64,000 nucleotides of DNA, from NCBI GenBank assembly GCA_964036155.1, contig OZ038422.1:37037201-37101200 (forward strand), written 5' to 3'. A program made the position numbers and the translations under genes. The notes under the pieces were generated by a model. The model had not been told where the DNA came from, searched no databases, and saw only the letters and a list, made by a program, of their open reading frames with translations. Origin of the DNA: Diploscapter coronatus (lineage: Eukaryota > Nematoda > Chromadorea > Rhabditida > Rhabditidae). Below are positions 46,643 to 61,199 of the stretch, piece after piece (position 1 is the first letter of the stretch; every line of letters starts with the position of its first letter).

Positions 46643-49600
46643 TCACGACTTGTACCCGTATTGAAATTCGAGGAACTTTTTCTCCTCCTCCATTTCTGCT
46701 TTATGACCAAATTCGACCTCCTAAAATATTCCCGATTTTCTAAATTATTGGAAAATAGTCACTTTTCGTCGAAGAGGGTATCTTCCCCCTTTCCTTCGTT
46801 CACAGCAGCACGTGATAAGTACGGTAATTAGAGCAATGGCAAGAGCAATTAGAACTGCGATGAACCAAGCTGCACTTCGTAGAGAATCTGAATATTGCCT
46901 TTGAAGTGACTTTAGTCTAGACAAATATCGAAAATGCATGTTTGATGACACATATTTCATCATCATTATACGAACTGCTGTATAGGAAATGTTCTTTCCT
47001 CGCTTTTTATCGTGTCGCAAAAATCGAAACTACGTTTCAACCGAAATTAACTACCGAAAATTGTAAATGTAGATCTTACCTTTATTGAGTCCAGAATCAC
47101 TCTTTCCGTAAGTGGAAATAGTGAGCATTCCCGATTCACTGTATCTCCTTCCATCCCTCGCCACAGCAATCACGTCATATCGAGTGTCCTCCTCCAAGCC
47201 GTCCACTTTCACTCGAAACTCGGGCAGATAAATTGGCTCTGACGAATTCCATTCACCCTTACCTAAAAATCATATGTTTGAGGGGAAGAATTGAAAAGAG
47301 TACCATGCTCCGAAAAATTAACATAAAACGCAGCTCCGGGCATTTTCCAATTATTCCCGACATGAGGGACCCACTCAATCCACACCGTGTCTGTGGTGAC
47401 ATTCTTCACTCGAAACACTGGCACATCGGGTTCTGTAAGTGTTTTTAACAGTGAAGAGAATTGGAAATGCTTCATTTTGGAAAAAAAACTATCAGTTTAT
47501 TTCGTTATCAGATAATTTCTTTCTTGAACTTCATAAACTCCCCAAATGTTGGCAATGAATTTTCAACAAAGCATGTTTTTTTTGGAAGAAAATTCAAGAC
47601 TAGTTACTGAACTCTATTCTCCACCATGCAATGAATGATTGTTGACTACGATAATCCTTATCAATATTTTTTTTAAAAAATCCCTACTTCTATCAGGCCA
47701 AGTCCTGACAGCTCTGGTCGTTTTCGGCCCCTCTCCAGCACTCGTCTCTCCCCACACAGCTACTCGATACCCTGTGTCTGGAAAACCTCTTTCATGCAGA
47801 TAGTGAGTCTGTTTGTGGATCACGTAGGTCTCTTCTGTTTCATCTAAAATCACAATTGATGAATTTTTCAAGACACTTGAAGACACATACTTCTATCATC
47901 ATGGAACGAAATGAAATAGCCTCTGACAATTCCGTTTGGAGTGAGAGGAGGCGACCATTTCAGCAGAATCGACGTAGCCCCCACTGCATAGACACGAAGA
48001 TCGTGCACTTTTGAAGGCACTAAACTCATTCTCCACTTCAAAAGCCTTTTCATTTTAACCAACCTCCCTCTGGCGTTGCAAACCTGATTGCATTGCTCGG
48101 TTTGCTCATGTATTGACGATTTTTCGTCCTCACAACAGCCGTATAATTCGAATTTGCAAATAAGCTGGTTACTGTCTATAAAAAAAGGCATATTTTCCTT
48201 TAAAATGGTAATGTTTACCTTATGAGTAGTGCCAACAGGAGAAAACACCCTCGTGGGCTCTCTGTCGATGTCGTCCCTTTTGTATTCGATGATGTAGCCC
48301 TCGAAGTGCCCATTCACAGAGCTCGCATTCACTCCTGTCCAGGTGAAGTTTACCCACGAGAAATTAGCGATCTGATCGATTTTGAAATCTTTTGGGCCAG
48401 CCGAAGGAACTGAAACAATATAAAGTTTCAGCAAATAGTTTTCCACGAAATGTTTACGATAAATTTCGAACAGATTAAAGAAAATAATTCTACATTGAAT
48501 AAGCCGCCCAAAAATTATGTGAATGAATAGAAAAAAGGCAAATAAGTAAAGGTTCAAATTATTTAGAAAATTGTCATCGTGTTAATTTCGCCAAACTCAT
48601 AACTGAAAATAATATTTCGAAAAACCAACCATCTTCCCCCGACCACCCAATGACAATATTCGGTTCGATGATAGAGGGACCAATTGCATTTACAGCTCGA
48701 ACTTGGACTAGATATGGTTGAAAAGTGGGCTGCTCTCGGACGATTGTGTGATTCTGAGAATTATTAAATAAAAAGTATTTTTGAATACACTACTCACTTC
48801 TAGCGGATCTTCCACCAGAAATTCATTCCAGGCTGTGTATTCCTTATTCAGTTTGTACCTAAAACCAGTACTTCATAGAAACAAATTTATAAGCAGTAAC
48901 ACAGAATAAACAATTCTAATAATATTCAGTTTAGAAATTTAATTTAGATATAGCTGATCTTACTTACCTAACGAGATACTGCAGATTAGGAGCATTCCAA
49001 TAGTACTTGTCCATGGGTTTCCAATAAATGACCAGATTATCTGGCTGGGTTCCTTCAGCTCTGACTCCATGCGGATTGCTGTAGGGGAAGGAAGATCTCG
49101 TCTGGCATTGGCCCATTTCTGCAGGCTCTCCAAACGAATCTGATCGACCGTGGGAATTCTCTGCCACAACTCGAAAAGTGTAGTTCACCTTGAAAATAGA
49201 CTTTTCATCAATCTCATTAGGATTTTCCTACCCAAGGAGTCAGTGTGATGTCAGCTTCATATTCGAGTTTTTCAATGTTCGTTTCCTCTTCAACTTTCTC
49301 CCAATGTCCCTAAATAGCCTCACATGATTTTTGCTTCATAAACAAACCGACAACTTTAACATAGGCGAAATGGTGTCACGTTTCTTCACTGATCATATTT
49401 CTCCCTACTCTCGTTTTATTTTTTCGAACTATGCGTGATGTAATTCCCAAACTGTCAAAAATTGCACTTACGATTCTGAAGCCCGTCTGCATTTCAACAA
49501 TGTATCGTTTGATCGGATCGCTATGTTCATTCGATGCATTCCATCTTAGCACAGCCTTTCTCTCCGTGCACTCGAAGGATATCATCTTGGGTGTGGAAGG

Positions 49601-52600
49601 AACATCTGCAACAAATGAAAAATAAAGCTGATCTTCATCAATTCTTTCGAACCTTTGATAATGAGCTGCATGGAAGAGACCTTGACATCGACATCCGTGA
49701 TGGCCATGCAGTCGATGATTCCCGACACACGGCCACGAGTTTTCGATACGATAAGTTCGTGATCTTTGATTCTGAATACACATGAAATTTTATAAATTTA
49801 TAGAAAAAATACAATTGAATTTTGTCGTGATTCAAAAGTCAATCATACAGTGGCAGCCACAGTTTTGGAGCAATCACTATCATAAAAAGTTTGGTACTTT
49901 CGATTTTCCGTCAACCAATCTTGATAATATTGTGTGTCTATATTCAGTTCATTCAACTGGATATTCTCGGTGAGTTTTAGCCTGATCAGCTCATGATAAT
50001 TTGATTATCCAGAATAGATTTAATTTCATTTTGTACAGAAATTTTAGTCGTAATTGTATCTCCATATATCAATACTTTAGCAAGTTGGATGAAGATCAGC
50101 TTTTTCATGAGTAAAAATGCATCTTTCAGCTTCACATTTCTCCACTTACTCGAATACATCGGAGTTTTTCATGATCGGCACTCCATTGAGTGTCCATTTG
50201 TATGTGACGGACAGTTTGGGATCGGCCACAGCCTCGCATTGCAGTTTGACGACTTCGCCTGCCTCTATCGCCAAAATACGGGGAGTCGGAACTCGGACAA
50301 AGTAGGAGGGCTCTAAATCACATAAGAAATGAAAGTGATGTTTACTTATGATTCACTGTATTCACATAAAGGTGAACTGAAAGGGGAACACACTGATAAC
50401 AACAAAATGATTCTTCTGAGAGTGAAAATGATTATTTTAGGCTATTCAGCTGATAAAGAAACTATTTCATAACACTTTTGTATATTTTTTAAAATAAAAA
50501 TAGGAATAGTAAAAATGAATGGAAAGATATGCAATGACAGATTAATAGGTATTGTTATTTTAAGTTTGAATATTTTTCCAGAGCTGCAAATTTTCTACAC
50601 GATCGTGTAGCACAATTTGTAGCTTTGGATTTTTCTCAATTTCAAAAAATTCTCTAAACTTTGAAGATATAATTGAAAAAAAACTTACTGTAGACGAGAA
50701 TCTTGTTTGTTGCTCGATTTAGGCCATATTTGTTTGAAACGTTGCAATAGTACAGTCCTTCATCCGATGTATTCACATCGATTATTTCGAATGTATTGTT
50801 GGAATGCAACTGAAAACGAGCCAATTAAATTGTGTAAATTCTCCTCCGTTTCATAAATTTGCATAATTATTCATTATTGTGTTATGATGCATGAATAATT
50901 ACCTCAAACATTACCACCTATAATTTAGTTTTTGCCTTATTAGTGTCATTATAATCTGCTATCACAATTTATCATTTTCCCGCTATTCCTTTGTGCGTTA
51001 CTCATTTGTAGAAATGGATCTTCCCCGCATTTCGCAATGCTTTCACAAAGGAATGTGAGAGGCTTTGGTGATTTGATTCTAGAGGATGAATCATTGAGTC
51101 AGAAAGATAGGCAGTCAAACAGTCAGAAAGAGACAGGAGGCGACAAATACAAGGGCAAAGAGCTGAATGCACAGATGATACCTATGCATACCTTGTTGAT
51201 AGATGATAACATGCGAGTTTATAAGGAGGAGGAAAAATTGAACGCCAATCTAACCATCAACAGACAGTGTTATTCACTCTCGCATTGCGTAGTCTATTTT
51301 TGAGACTCAACTGCTAAGCACTCAAATATGACCCAAGGTAAGAAATAAAATTATTTTCAATAAATAAAGGAAAATTCAAGTCATGAACCTATTCGTTCTC
51401 CTGTCAACACTTATCCTCACCCAAGCAGCCCCTTACTATGACAGTTACGGCAATAATCAGGCTAATACCTTCTACAGCGAGGTTCTGAGAGTATCTGATA
51501 TTTCTCCAAATGGAACTATACAAAAGCCTTACGGATCAAATGTTCTTGTAAGTTGTGGAAAGATATTCGAAATATATGGATTTAAATTTTAGAGCTAGAA
51601 ATAATACTTTCCTTCAAGTTACATTTTGTATTAGTGAATTATCATCAATCCAATAATTTTAGGTCTATGCATCGTCTTCCCAGTCGCCACAAGCCATTGC
51701 CTATGAGAGCAACATCATGATTACTATTGGAAACACAACAAAGAGGTAGTTTTAAAGAAAAAGGGATCCAATTTTTGTCCTACTTTAGCTTCTCTGAAAT
51801 CTCAAATCTTACGAATTTGGATCATACCAAGAGTCCGATGACAGAGATGGGAGTGGTGAGCGTCACTATCACCAACAATAACCCTGACCTCCCCGACTAT
51901 GACAATGTTGGCTTCTTGTATGTTGTCGTTACAGGAGATAACAATCATAGTATATCAAAATTTAACTAAATTTGACTAATTTATGCTAAATTCTAGAGAG
52001 CACTGTAGTTGACGCCCCTCAAAGTGGCTGGACCTACAAAGTGGAAGCAGACAACGTGAACGAGGAGTACATCACTGTGCTCTCCCCCATGGGGGCCGTT
52101 GCTTTGAGTCAATTCGACGGAATTAATGGGGTGCGAGAAATTCTTCTATATGATAAACATGAATGAACTGATTAGAAGATCGGAAAAGGAAAAATATAGA
52201 AATAATATAGACACGTCTCTCCAACTTTTCACCTAGCAGATTATCATCTATTGAAAGTTGAAAATATTTCAAAATAATAGCATGTCAGTAAAAATGGACT
52301 TTTCGCGCCGATAAAATAATGATTCAAAATGATTGCATTGAAATTTTAGCTGACAATGCTGTCTCTGTCTGTCGGTGGATTGAAAGAAGCTGTGGATAAT
52401 TCTTACAATCTGGTTGACTTGAGGTAAATTTAGACAGTTACAATCTACGTATTTCACTCCAATTCACTTTGAAAGCATGCAATTAAATAAGAGATATAGA
52501 AGAACTAGGCCTAAACGAATGAGAATGAACTAGGAAAAAAAGGAAAATTCTTTGAAATTATCGTGTTTTAGCAAAGGGCCAGCCAAAACTAACGCTTCTT

Positions 52601-55600
52601 TGGTTGTTCTCGAGCCTCTCATCACTCTACACAAATCACTCGCCATCCAGCCTAGCAGCTTTACTTTCCGTGCTCAAGGCAGAAATGGTTAGGAGGAAAT
52701 CAATGAATTCGTACAAAAATAGAATTTTAGTTAGCGATGTGCAAGTTAATATGGATTGGGGTGATATCTCAATTGCGATGTCGCCTAATTACCGACTGAA
52801 GGGAAAGACAACCTCTCTCAACTACACCTTCAATGCTGCACAGACTGATTCGAAATTCAATGTTCAGGTAAGAATAAGTTAACGAATAGCTAGAATCTTT
52901 ATAAGTGAAACTATTTCTGATCCTAAAATTTTCGCAAGTATAACTTCGATTCCATGTCTAAAATCATCATTCCGACCAATCTTGATTCTGCTAATGACTT
53001 TCAAAATTCAACAGGATAAGAACTTCAATTCTAGGTGTACGGAGACATCAATGAAAGAAGCAGTCTGACTCTGCAATACTCTGGCAGCAACGAGAATGGA
53101 GAGCGACGAATAACCAACGAGACGAATATGAGCGGCAACTACTACATGAACGGAAATATGCTGTCTGTGCAGTACTTCACTAACGATACTCAATTGCAAG
53201 ACAACGGATACTATGCGGTTATTGAATGCGAACGTAAGACTATCAAAGAAATTCTTTGCAAAAATCGCAATTTCAGAGTTCGCTTTCACAAACTTCTCGC
53301 TCTCATTCGTCACTCTAATGTCTATCGTAGCTATGGCCTTCAAGAATTAGAGTCATTTTGAAATTCTGAGTCATTTTTGTATGTACATAAATGAAGTCTT
53401 TTCGAAGAATAAAGAATTTGTACAAAATTCAACTTACCTTCGTCTTTCCATTGACAATCTGCAGCGGCCTGTCATCCGCATCCACCCATCTGACTATTCC
53501 AGTCGGTGCAGCTTCCACAGAACAGTCCAGCAAAACGCGAGAATGCAGCACAACTCGCCAGATGCGCTCGGCTGGCATCAAGAAACGGGGTGCATGAGCT
53601 GAAGCAGAAACGAAATTGAAAATGCACTATTGCCAGGAGTGTGCGGACTTTGAATTTTGAAAAATTCCGAAAAAAAAATTTAGTAAAAATGATCCCGAAA
53701 CAGAATAGGAATTAAAATTTCAAGCTAGAAAACCTCGAAATCGGATTTTCACACACCAGTTATTGAGAAAAAAGTTTTGAAAGGGGAAATAATGTAATTA
53801 ACATTCATGAGAGTTCAGTATCATTATTGGTTCAGAAACTCTTTTTAGCATAGAATTCTTTCTTATGAACACAAAATGTTAAAGTAATTTTCAAGAATTA
53901 CAAAGAAAATCCGAGAATTCACCTTGAACATTGATGAATGCATTGGCAAAGACGTATCCCAGCGGATTGCTAGCGTTGCATTGATAAACACCAGTGTCCA
54001 AATCGTGATTGAGCTGCTGTATCCGGAGAATTCTCCCATTATCGAGCAAGATTCTTCGCGTATCTTCACCAGTTTCTGTAAAAGCTTTTTTTATTTTTAA
54101 AGAAATTTTACAAAATGGAATTTTGAGAAGAACACAAATATAAATTTCGAGCCTTTTGTAATATTTCCCCCTTTTCCAATCTATGTATTTTCAAATTGTT
54201 TCAAAATTACCATGCAGGGGCCGTCCATTGAAGTACCATCTCGTAATCGGACTGGGTGTGCCTCCAGCCAAACATTCCAATTCGGCAGTGTTCTCCTCAG
54301 CCTCTTCAACATCCTTAGGAGGTCCATTCTCCCAAAAAGGAGTCGCTTCCACCCTCACATTCATTGTGTGAGTGAAGTGTCCTGCCTTGCATTCGTATCT
54401 GCCCGCATCGTCAGGATTTACCCTTTCGATCACCAAACTCTGTCCGAAATCTGATTCGTAACTGTTCGTATCCTGAAACAAAAATATTATCGTTTTTGAA
54501 GAGCTTATTTTATCCTAAAGAGCTGTGCTAAAGTAAAAAAGGGAAAAAATCGCATGTAAAATTTGAACGAACTTCACTTGTGTTCTTTACCATTTCTTCT
54601 AATGTAATCGAATAAATCAGTGGTTTATTTCCAACCTTCATTTTATCAGTCGGCAGTGCTCCGTCCAACTTCGACCAGAATACTGTAGGAACAGGTCTGA
54701 AATTCAATAAATTGACAAAAAATGAAGATAGAAAATTCCCACTTTGCTGCAAAAATGCACTGCAATTTCAAGGTGTCTCCAGCTCGAACAGTAATCTGAC
54801 TGTCACTAGTGTGCACCTTCTTGATCGACACAGCTTTCGAGCCTGAATCTTTACAATTCGTTGCATTTTCTAGCTAGCAATAATAAACAATCCATTTTGC
54901 TCATAGTAACACATTGAATACTCATTCAATAACAAGAAATCATATCTTGGTCGAAAATTCAAATATTTCCCTTTGCCTTATCTGCCTTACTTTCAAAAAA
55001 AGGAAATACGACCAATATCTCACCTCCCCTTTTGGGCTCAACTTTGAGTTTGAACTGATCTCCAGACCGATATTCGTCATGAAGTACAGGCGAGGTGGCA
55101 GCACACTCATAAATCAGTCCCTGGAATGATTTCATTTTGTGGTTTCGCTTCTTCATTCCTCATCATTTCGAGTCATACCTCCCTTCCATCGCTCCTCTCC
55201 ACAGCCAGAAAGTGCAATCTGCCTGTTTCATCCTCGATTATGTGCCTCTTGCGAATCGTTTCAATCACAGAATTGTCCTCAATATCCCTAAATTTATTGG
55301 TTTATTTTCGAGTTTTCATCAGAAACCAAAATGAGATCAAATTTAGACCGTTGTGTGCTGACAACTACTTATCATCCTCATATTTTGTCAAAATTTTCAC
55401 CGACATCGAGTATAACTGTGAAGAATTAATAGCATTCCAAAAATTGAATGAGAGCTCTGTGAAAAATATAAAAGGCTAAGAATTCTACGAGTCTTTGTCA
55501 ACTTTTCATTCTTTGATGATTTTAACGCAATCATTTATAATTGTCTCTTGCTCTAGTTTCACATGTCGAGTTTTGTACCTGTATAGCCAGATTATTCTCG

Positions 55601-57490
55601 GCTGTGGATGTCCGTTTGGAGGCGTGCATTGGAGAGTGAGGGATTCTCCCTCCACGACGCTCAACTCTCTGAGGGGACGGGACACGAAATGTTCGAGGGC
55701 TGAAATGGGGAATGGACTCATAAAAAGGCAAGTGGACAGCATTATGTGCGTTTGGCTCATTACATAAAACTATCAGATTAGATTAAGATAGGCTCTGAGA
55801 AAAGTATTACGAAAGATCTTCCACTGTCAGGATTTTGTTAGATGAAGATCAGGCTTGTGTGCAAATTATATATTTTTAAACTCGATAATCAGATCAGAAG
55901 ATAAAATAAATTCGAAAAATTATAATTTGCGGGAAAGCTTAGATTTAGATTGGGCTTCGCTTTGGTAAACTACCTAACCACCTAATCGCAAGCGTAACAA
56001 TTTCTTCTGTTAATTTAGAAGAAGATTATGAAATTCGGCGCGAAATTATGGGATAACATGATACTTAGAAATTGTCTATTGGGATTCACACGTTGCTTCG
56101 GTATGTCTAATTGAATGTTTGCATATTCCTCCTTTCCTGATAATTGAATGACTGCCTGCCTGCCTGCCTGCCCAATTGCTTACTGGCCATTGCCCATTGC
56201 GCATAGTAATTGTCATTCTCCCTCTCTCCCCTCGAAATGCCTCTAATCAGCCCGAGGCCATAACAGTCATCCAGTCATTATGCAAATGCCAAACAGCTGC
56301 ATAAACGGACCAATTTGTGAGAAGCAGGAGAGGAGAAGAAGAAGAAAAGGCGATATCATTGAGGGCATGAAGGCTGACAACAAGGCACGCAATACATCCG
56401 GGAGCAGGGCTTGGAGAAGGCACAACAAGCAACAGAAAGAGAAGTTTTCTGCTTCTGCTTGTTGATATAAAACTTGCAGAAATATCGACTAATGCATGAA
56501 AATAAAGAAAATAATGCTTATCGATAGATGGGTTACAAGAAACGAATTCGCTGAGGTAACGCATCAAACGGCAATTTTTGATGATTTCAAGCAAAATTGA
56601 ATGGTGATGCTTGAATGCGCGAAAGATTATTCAAACTTCATTTGTTTAAATTCTAACGATTTCATAAGAATTGTAAGGGAAGAGAACAATTTTTGCCATG
56701 GAAAATTTATAACTGGAGATAAAACAACTCTCAAACCTATAAGAAAACAAATAGCATAAAATTAAAAGAAAAAAAAACCTGATAGATTCATAAAGGACTC
56801 ACTTCCCAACTGTAGATGAATTTTGTTGCTGAGCGCAGTGCCGAAGATGTTTGACACGAGACATTGATAGAATCCCTGGTGCGAGGCGTTCAGGGACAGA
56901 ATCAGATTGCCCGAGGTTGCCTCGTTCTCCCACTCGATTCCATTTGCAGCAGGGTTGATATCCAGTCGTTTACCATTTTTCAGCCAAACATATCTGCAAT
57001 TTGCAATAAATCGAAGAGGAAATCTCATAAGTCATGCTGTCTATGAAAAATTCGAACAGGAAGAATGTTCATTGCGCAAATTTTAAACTAATGGTAAGAT
57101 AAAGTTTTGAATCATTGAAACATCGTTCAAAAACAACAAACTATTCAAAACGTGTATGATAATTTATTTGAACAATTTATGTCGTTTTTTTTTTAAATTA
57201 TTAGTTGTTCTAGAAAGAAAGAAGAAATTTTTAAACAAATCTTACGAGTCAGCATTTTCTGTTGCTCTGCATTTGAGTCTGGGCTTGAGCAAAGCGGATG
57301 GATCATCTATTTGATACCACACATCTGGAGGCGACTGTTCGAGGAGTTTGGGAGGGCCTGAATACAAAAATCGTGCTTCTGATTACCCATATTTGAAATT
57401 CCTACCGAATTTAGGCTGAGGTGAAGTAGCAGAGCTGCCAACTGCCAGAAGGAAGGAAGACAGGCAAAAGACACAGACAATTCGACTCAT
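46643..57490 (-). CDS. lad-2: L1CAM-type cell adhesion receptor with short tail (LAD-2-like)
   Basis: The start at 57490 opens with a signal peptide (MSRIVCVFCLSSFLLAVGSS). Six Ig domains follow, recognisable by Cys...Trp...(D/E)xxYxC patterns: LKCRATE to GFYQC; LTLQC to YECAA; LKLQC to RYECKA; AELECLAGG to VYQCNASNP; LLDCSV to YYCNVSNKYG; VKLQCEA to IDCMA. Five fibronectin III repeats come next (for example VLRWNASNEHSDPIKRYIVE, ILLKWSPPLTPNGIVRGYF, VWIEWVP). The transmembrane segment is WFIAVLIALAIALITVLITC. The cytoplasmic part is only about 41 residues (RRKGGRYPLRRK, then LEFQYGYKS) with no FIGQY ankyrin motif. C. elegans LAD-2 is the L1CAM with a short tail lacking ankyrin binding and guides axons; SAX-7 has a long tail. 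Exon limits are approximate. Confidence 0.8.
51383..53350 (+). CDS. Secreted, probably GPI-anchored protein nested in an intron of the L1CAM gene
   Basis: The start at 51383 gives a signal peptide (MNLFVLLSTLILTQAAP). Exons spliced in frame encode a Ser/Thr/Asn-rich beta-type ectodomain (GTIQKPYGSNVLVYASSS, MGVVSVTITNNNPDLPDYDN, EEYITVLSPMGAVALSQFDG, SLVVLEPLITLH, LKGKTTSLNYTFNA) with many N-glycosylation sequons. The last exon starts after the TTTCAG acceptor at about 53277 and ends in a hydrophobic stretch (FSLSFVTLMSIVAMAFKN) right at the stop, 53348-53350, as in GPI-anchor signals. I do not recognise a named domain; nematode CUB-like secreted families are a possible comparison. It is transcribed against the host gene, inside the intron between exons near 53432 and 50811. 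Confidence 0.65.
56152..56173 (+). repeat. Short (TGCC)n microsatellite
   Basis: Five CTGC/TGCC tetranucleotide units occur in an intron of the L1CAM gene. Confidence 0.8.
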
Positions 57491-60400
57491 CACATTGCAG
57501 GCAGAGTGACTGAAATGAGGGGCATGAAGTTATGCAGATAGAGAAGATATAATGCCCAGAATGCACAATTGTGAAACGACAAGAAGGCAGAATTATCGGC
57601 TATTATCTATACGAAATACAAATTCGAAGTGGAGAGCGGACACTTGAAGTAACTGATGATGCAAAAAGAAGGGAAAGAGAAGAGAAAGTGAGGAATAAGA
57701 ATGGATACAAATGAAGAAGAAGCTGGAGGAATGGAGGAGCAATTATGCAGAAGAGAAGAATACGGTAGAGCAAAAGCAAACCATCTGAATTATTTGAATG
57801 GTGCAGTGCCAAATGAATCGAGAAATTCAATCGTGTTTCACAATCAAGATTGATTATGTTTGATTTTACAAGCGCACCATCAGATTGAAAACAAACTAAA
57901 ACCGAATAGAAAAAAAGAAAATTGTGCAGTAAATGAGAAATCCTGACAAGCATACATGTCAATAAATTGTGATAGACGAAACCATTGCGTCTCGACTCGA
58001 GCTCGACAGGAACGAACCTGATAAAAAATTCACAAACATAGAAAAATCAACTCACTCATAGTTTCATATCAAATCTTCTCAAATTTTCTCTCACTCTCAT
58101 ATCACCACATACACCTTTCTATACATATTCGTGCACAAAACGAAAGGAAGAAAAATATGAAAAATTGAAAAACAAAAAAAAAAAACTACGAAAAAGAATG
58201 AAAATGCTAGAGTATGACTAAGACTTGCGCGCACAAAATTATCAATGTATTTGCTCTTCTTTTTCGAACAATATTTCCATTTTTACATAGATCTTGTGTA
58301 AAATGATGAGATTTGTACATATATCGCGTATTTCGACTGGGCAAAAAGTCCGAGTGGCGGAAGTCGGGAAATCGGAAAATCGGGAAGTCGGTCGGCGACT
58401 ACCAAAGCAGGCCGAATTTGTTTGGAATCTGGAAACTGCTTAGCGCATCTCCCATTCCCATCTCGTACTCTCTCAATCAATCTGTGTATTCTTCTCTGCA
58501 TTTGTGGCCTAACACTCACAATCTCACAATCCAACTCTAACACTGCAACAATTTCGTTAGGCCAACACTTCAAAGGCAAAAACGAGAGAGAAGGGGGGAG
58601 AGAGGCAGAACGGAAGAAATGAATGTAGGATGGATTAGAGGGCAGCGAAGATAGGCAGATAGAGCACTGATTGAAGAAGAAGAACTGGCGTACAAGGGAA
58701 ATGATGATGATGGTGCAATGCAACCACCTGCTACTGCGCAAGAAACGGGTAATTGAAGGAATTAGAGGGAAGAGGAGCAATGAAAATGAGAAGAGTTGGA
58801 ATGAAAATGAGTTAGCTGAAGGAGAAGGGAAGAGATTGGCTAAATTCACTGGGTACTGGCCCGAAGAGGAAAATTTCACACCCACTGCTACTGAATCGAG
58901 AGGATACTCAACTCAAAACTGCAATACTCCACAAATGCGGAAAACTGCACAGGCATAGAGAGGGTAGATACACTTGAGAATGAGAAAGAAATCTGGAGGC
59001 AAACTCGAAACGGAAACGAAAATGTGGATTTGTGAAGTCAAAAAAGTGGTTGAATGAAGAAGGAAAGAAAATGATTGCAGATTGGAGGGAGCATTTATCA
59101 TTTCAACAGCTCTGAATTCATACCTGAACAAGCTGAAAGAGGTCTAGGAAAAAGTTTAAGGAAATATTAGACTGACTTGTTCATGTTGTAGCATGTTTTG
59201 AGTGGGGTTGTTATGGATGGCAAAACATGACAATCTGAGAGCAGAGGGGCGACAGGCAAAAGTAATGAAGATGAAGGAAGATTGAAAGAGAAGGAAAGAA
59301 AGAGGGGATAAAAACGAGGGAGAAGGGGGAGCAGCTGTTTGATGCCTAGCCGCGAGCCGCAGAATCGCCATCAAGTGTCCAGGCTTCAAACAATTCAGCC
59401 AGATTGAGCAATTCCAATAGATTTCTAGAGCGGATCAAAGCACTTCATCTCACCAAGAAACACATTCAATCACTCTAATTGCTATTGGGTTTTTCTTCCT
59501 GATAATTTGATAGCCACACAGACACCTTGGTGAAAAGGTGTAGAGTAATTTTTATACGCTGAGAACTAGAAAATGAGAATGAAGGGTAGGAAGGGAGAAA
59601 GGAGGCTGAATTGTGAAGAAAATATTATAAGGAGTAGGTTGTATGAAGTCTTTAATGATCGTCCTTTCTAGGTCTGGAGATGTACGTTAGATTTCGTTTC
59701 GAATCAGAGTTTTCATTTTTTTAAATTCTGGACTACATTGATTGGTATAAATCTCAGGAGTACGATAACTTAAGAATAAATATTTTTACATCACACACTA
59801 GCAAATTTTTAAGAACATGGCCTATCAAGACGGGCATAGGCATAGAGGAAAAATGTGCCAAATTGTGATTTCTTTGCGCACTATTTCTCTCCTTTGCCTG
59901 CAGAGAAGGAGATAGGGGAGAAAGAATCGCATTCATTATCAAACCTTACATTGTCATTTTCAAAAACGTCAATCTATACAGTTTTTGATATGGTTTCTGA
60001 TCTCAAGGTTTTCTAAAATCATGTACTATTTTTCAAGAATCTGAAAATTTCTCAAAATAATCATTCTCAAGCAAATTTATTCGTACACATAGATTATGAT
60101 TATCGATTCTTAAAAATTTGTCATAAGTCCCAGACTTGTGTAACCAGCAATTACAATGACAGACTGATAATTGAAGGTCTAAGGAACGTATCGTGAAAAA
60201 TTCAAAACTATCATTGGAGCGACAATTATGCATTTTTACGATGAACACGGAAATGTCAAAAAATGATGAGACTTCAATGTTTACAGATTGTCGATATCAT
60301 ACAGTATCTCGATATTCTTCATAGTTGTAAGGAACTCATAGAGTCTTTGACACATATGTCATAGACAATGATAAACTATTGTGTCTGGAATTACTACTCT

Positions 60401-61180
60401 AAAATTCTCATGATGGACAAGACTGCTGGCGGTGCAAGATGGTGCACCGCAAGCTTTTCCAAAAATCCCACACTGCCCGCATCGCATCACAATGAAAATC
60501 AGCTGCACCGCAAACAACCCTGATGATGAGTTATGAACGATTTCAGCACATGATCTAATTTCTAAGCTACTTCATTTTTTGAGCTGGAGGACAAATTTTA
60601 GCGCAAGTATAATTTTTAATTAACTGAAAAAGTCGATTTTCTAATCTCGCACCCTTTACAACTTCTATATACAAATTTAATAGTTTCTCAAGACATATGG
60701 CAAGGCATAATTGGAGTGTTGAAACTGAAGTTATACTAAATTATAAGTTAGGCGAGTCTTATAAATACAAAGCTGATTGCCTAAGAAACGCCTTGCATTG
60801 CTACTTGATTCATTTCAAGTTTTGCCATTTTCGTTCCGAAAACGCTACCCTTTCTAAATTGTACTGTATTGGGATCATTTTTCTCAAATTGTTATTCTAC
60901 ATATTTACTATTGTCATTAGAGAAATAATTCGCAGAATAGAATGTCTTGGTGCAATAAACCTACGCCTTATGCAAAGGATTATGAAATTTGTAAAGGTGA
61001 ATTAATTTTCAGTTTACTTATTCTTACATACTATTCTGCATTGTTTTTCTTTTTATAAACCTCGGTAACGATTTACTATTTTAGAAGTTCTAACGTCAGA
61101 TTCATTACTTTACGATTTTATCGTTACGTGGAAAACTATTATACTTCATCGAGATAAATTTGATACAAGTTAGTTAAATA
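57491..61180. other. Upstream region of the L1CAM gene, no supported gene
   Basis: About 3.7 kb. From 57600 to 59700 the plus strand is rich in GAA/GGA runs, producing long low-complexity open frames on the minus strand. Short hairpins occur (for example ACACCTTGGTGAAAAGGTGT at about 59521). A frame at 60697-61005 has a hydrophobic stretch and could be a leading exon of the receptor-like gene that follows, but no good splice joins them. Confidence 0.4.
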
Positions 61181-61199
61181 GTTTTATATCGATGTTATC

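Noticed and set aside
46643..57490. SAX-7 as identity of the L1CAM gene
   Set aside because: SAX-7 has a long cytoplasmic tail with ankyrin-binding FIGQY; this tail is about 41 residues and lacks it. LAD-2 fits better, though a tree is needed.
58283..58885. 200-codon minus-strand open frame upstream of the L1CAM gene
   Set aside because: Its length comes from GAA/GGA-rich plus-strand sequence. The translation is Phe/Ser/Leu-rich low complexity with no motif.
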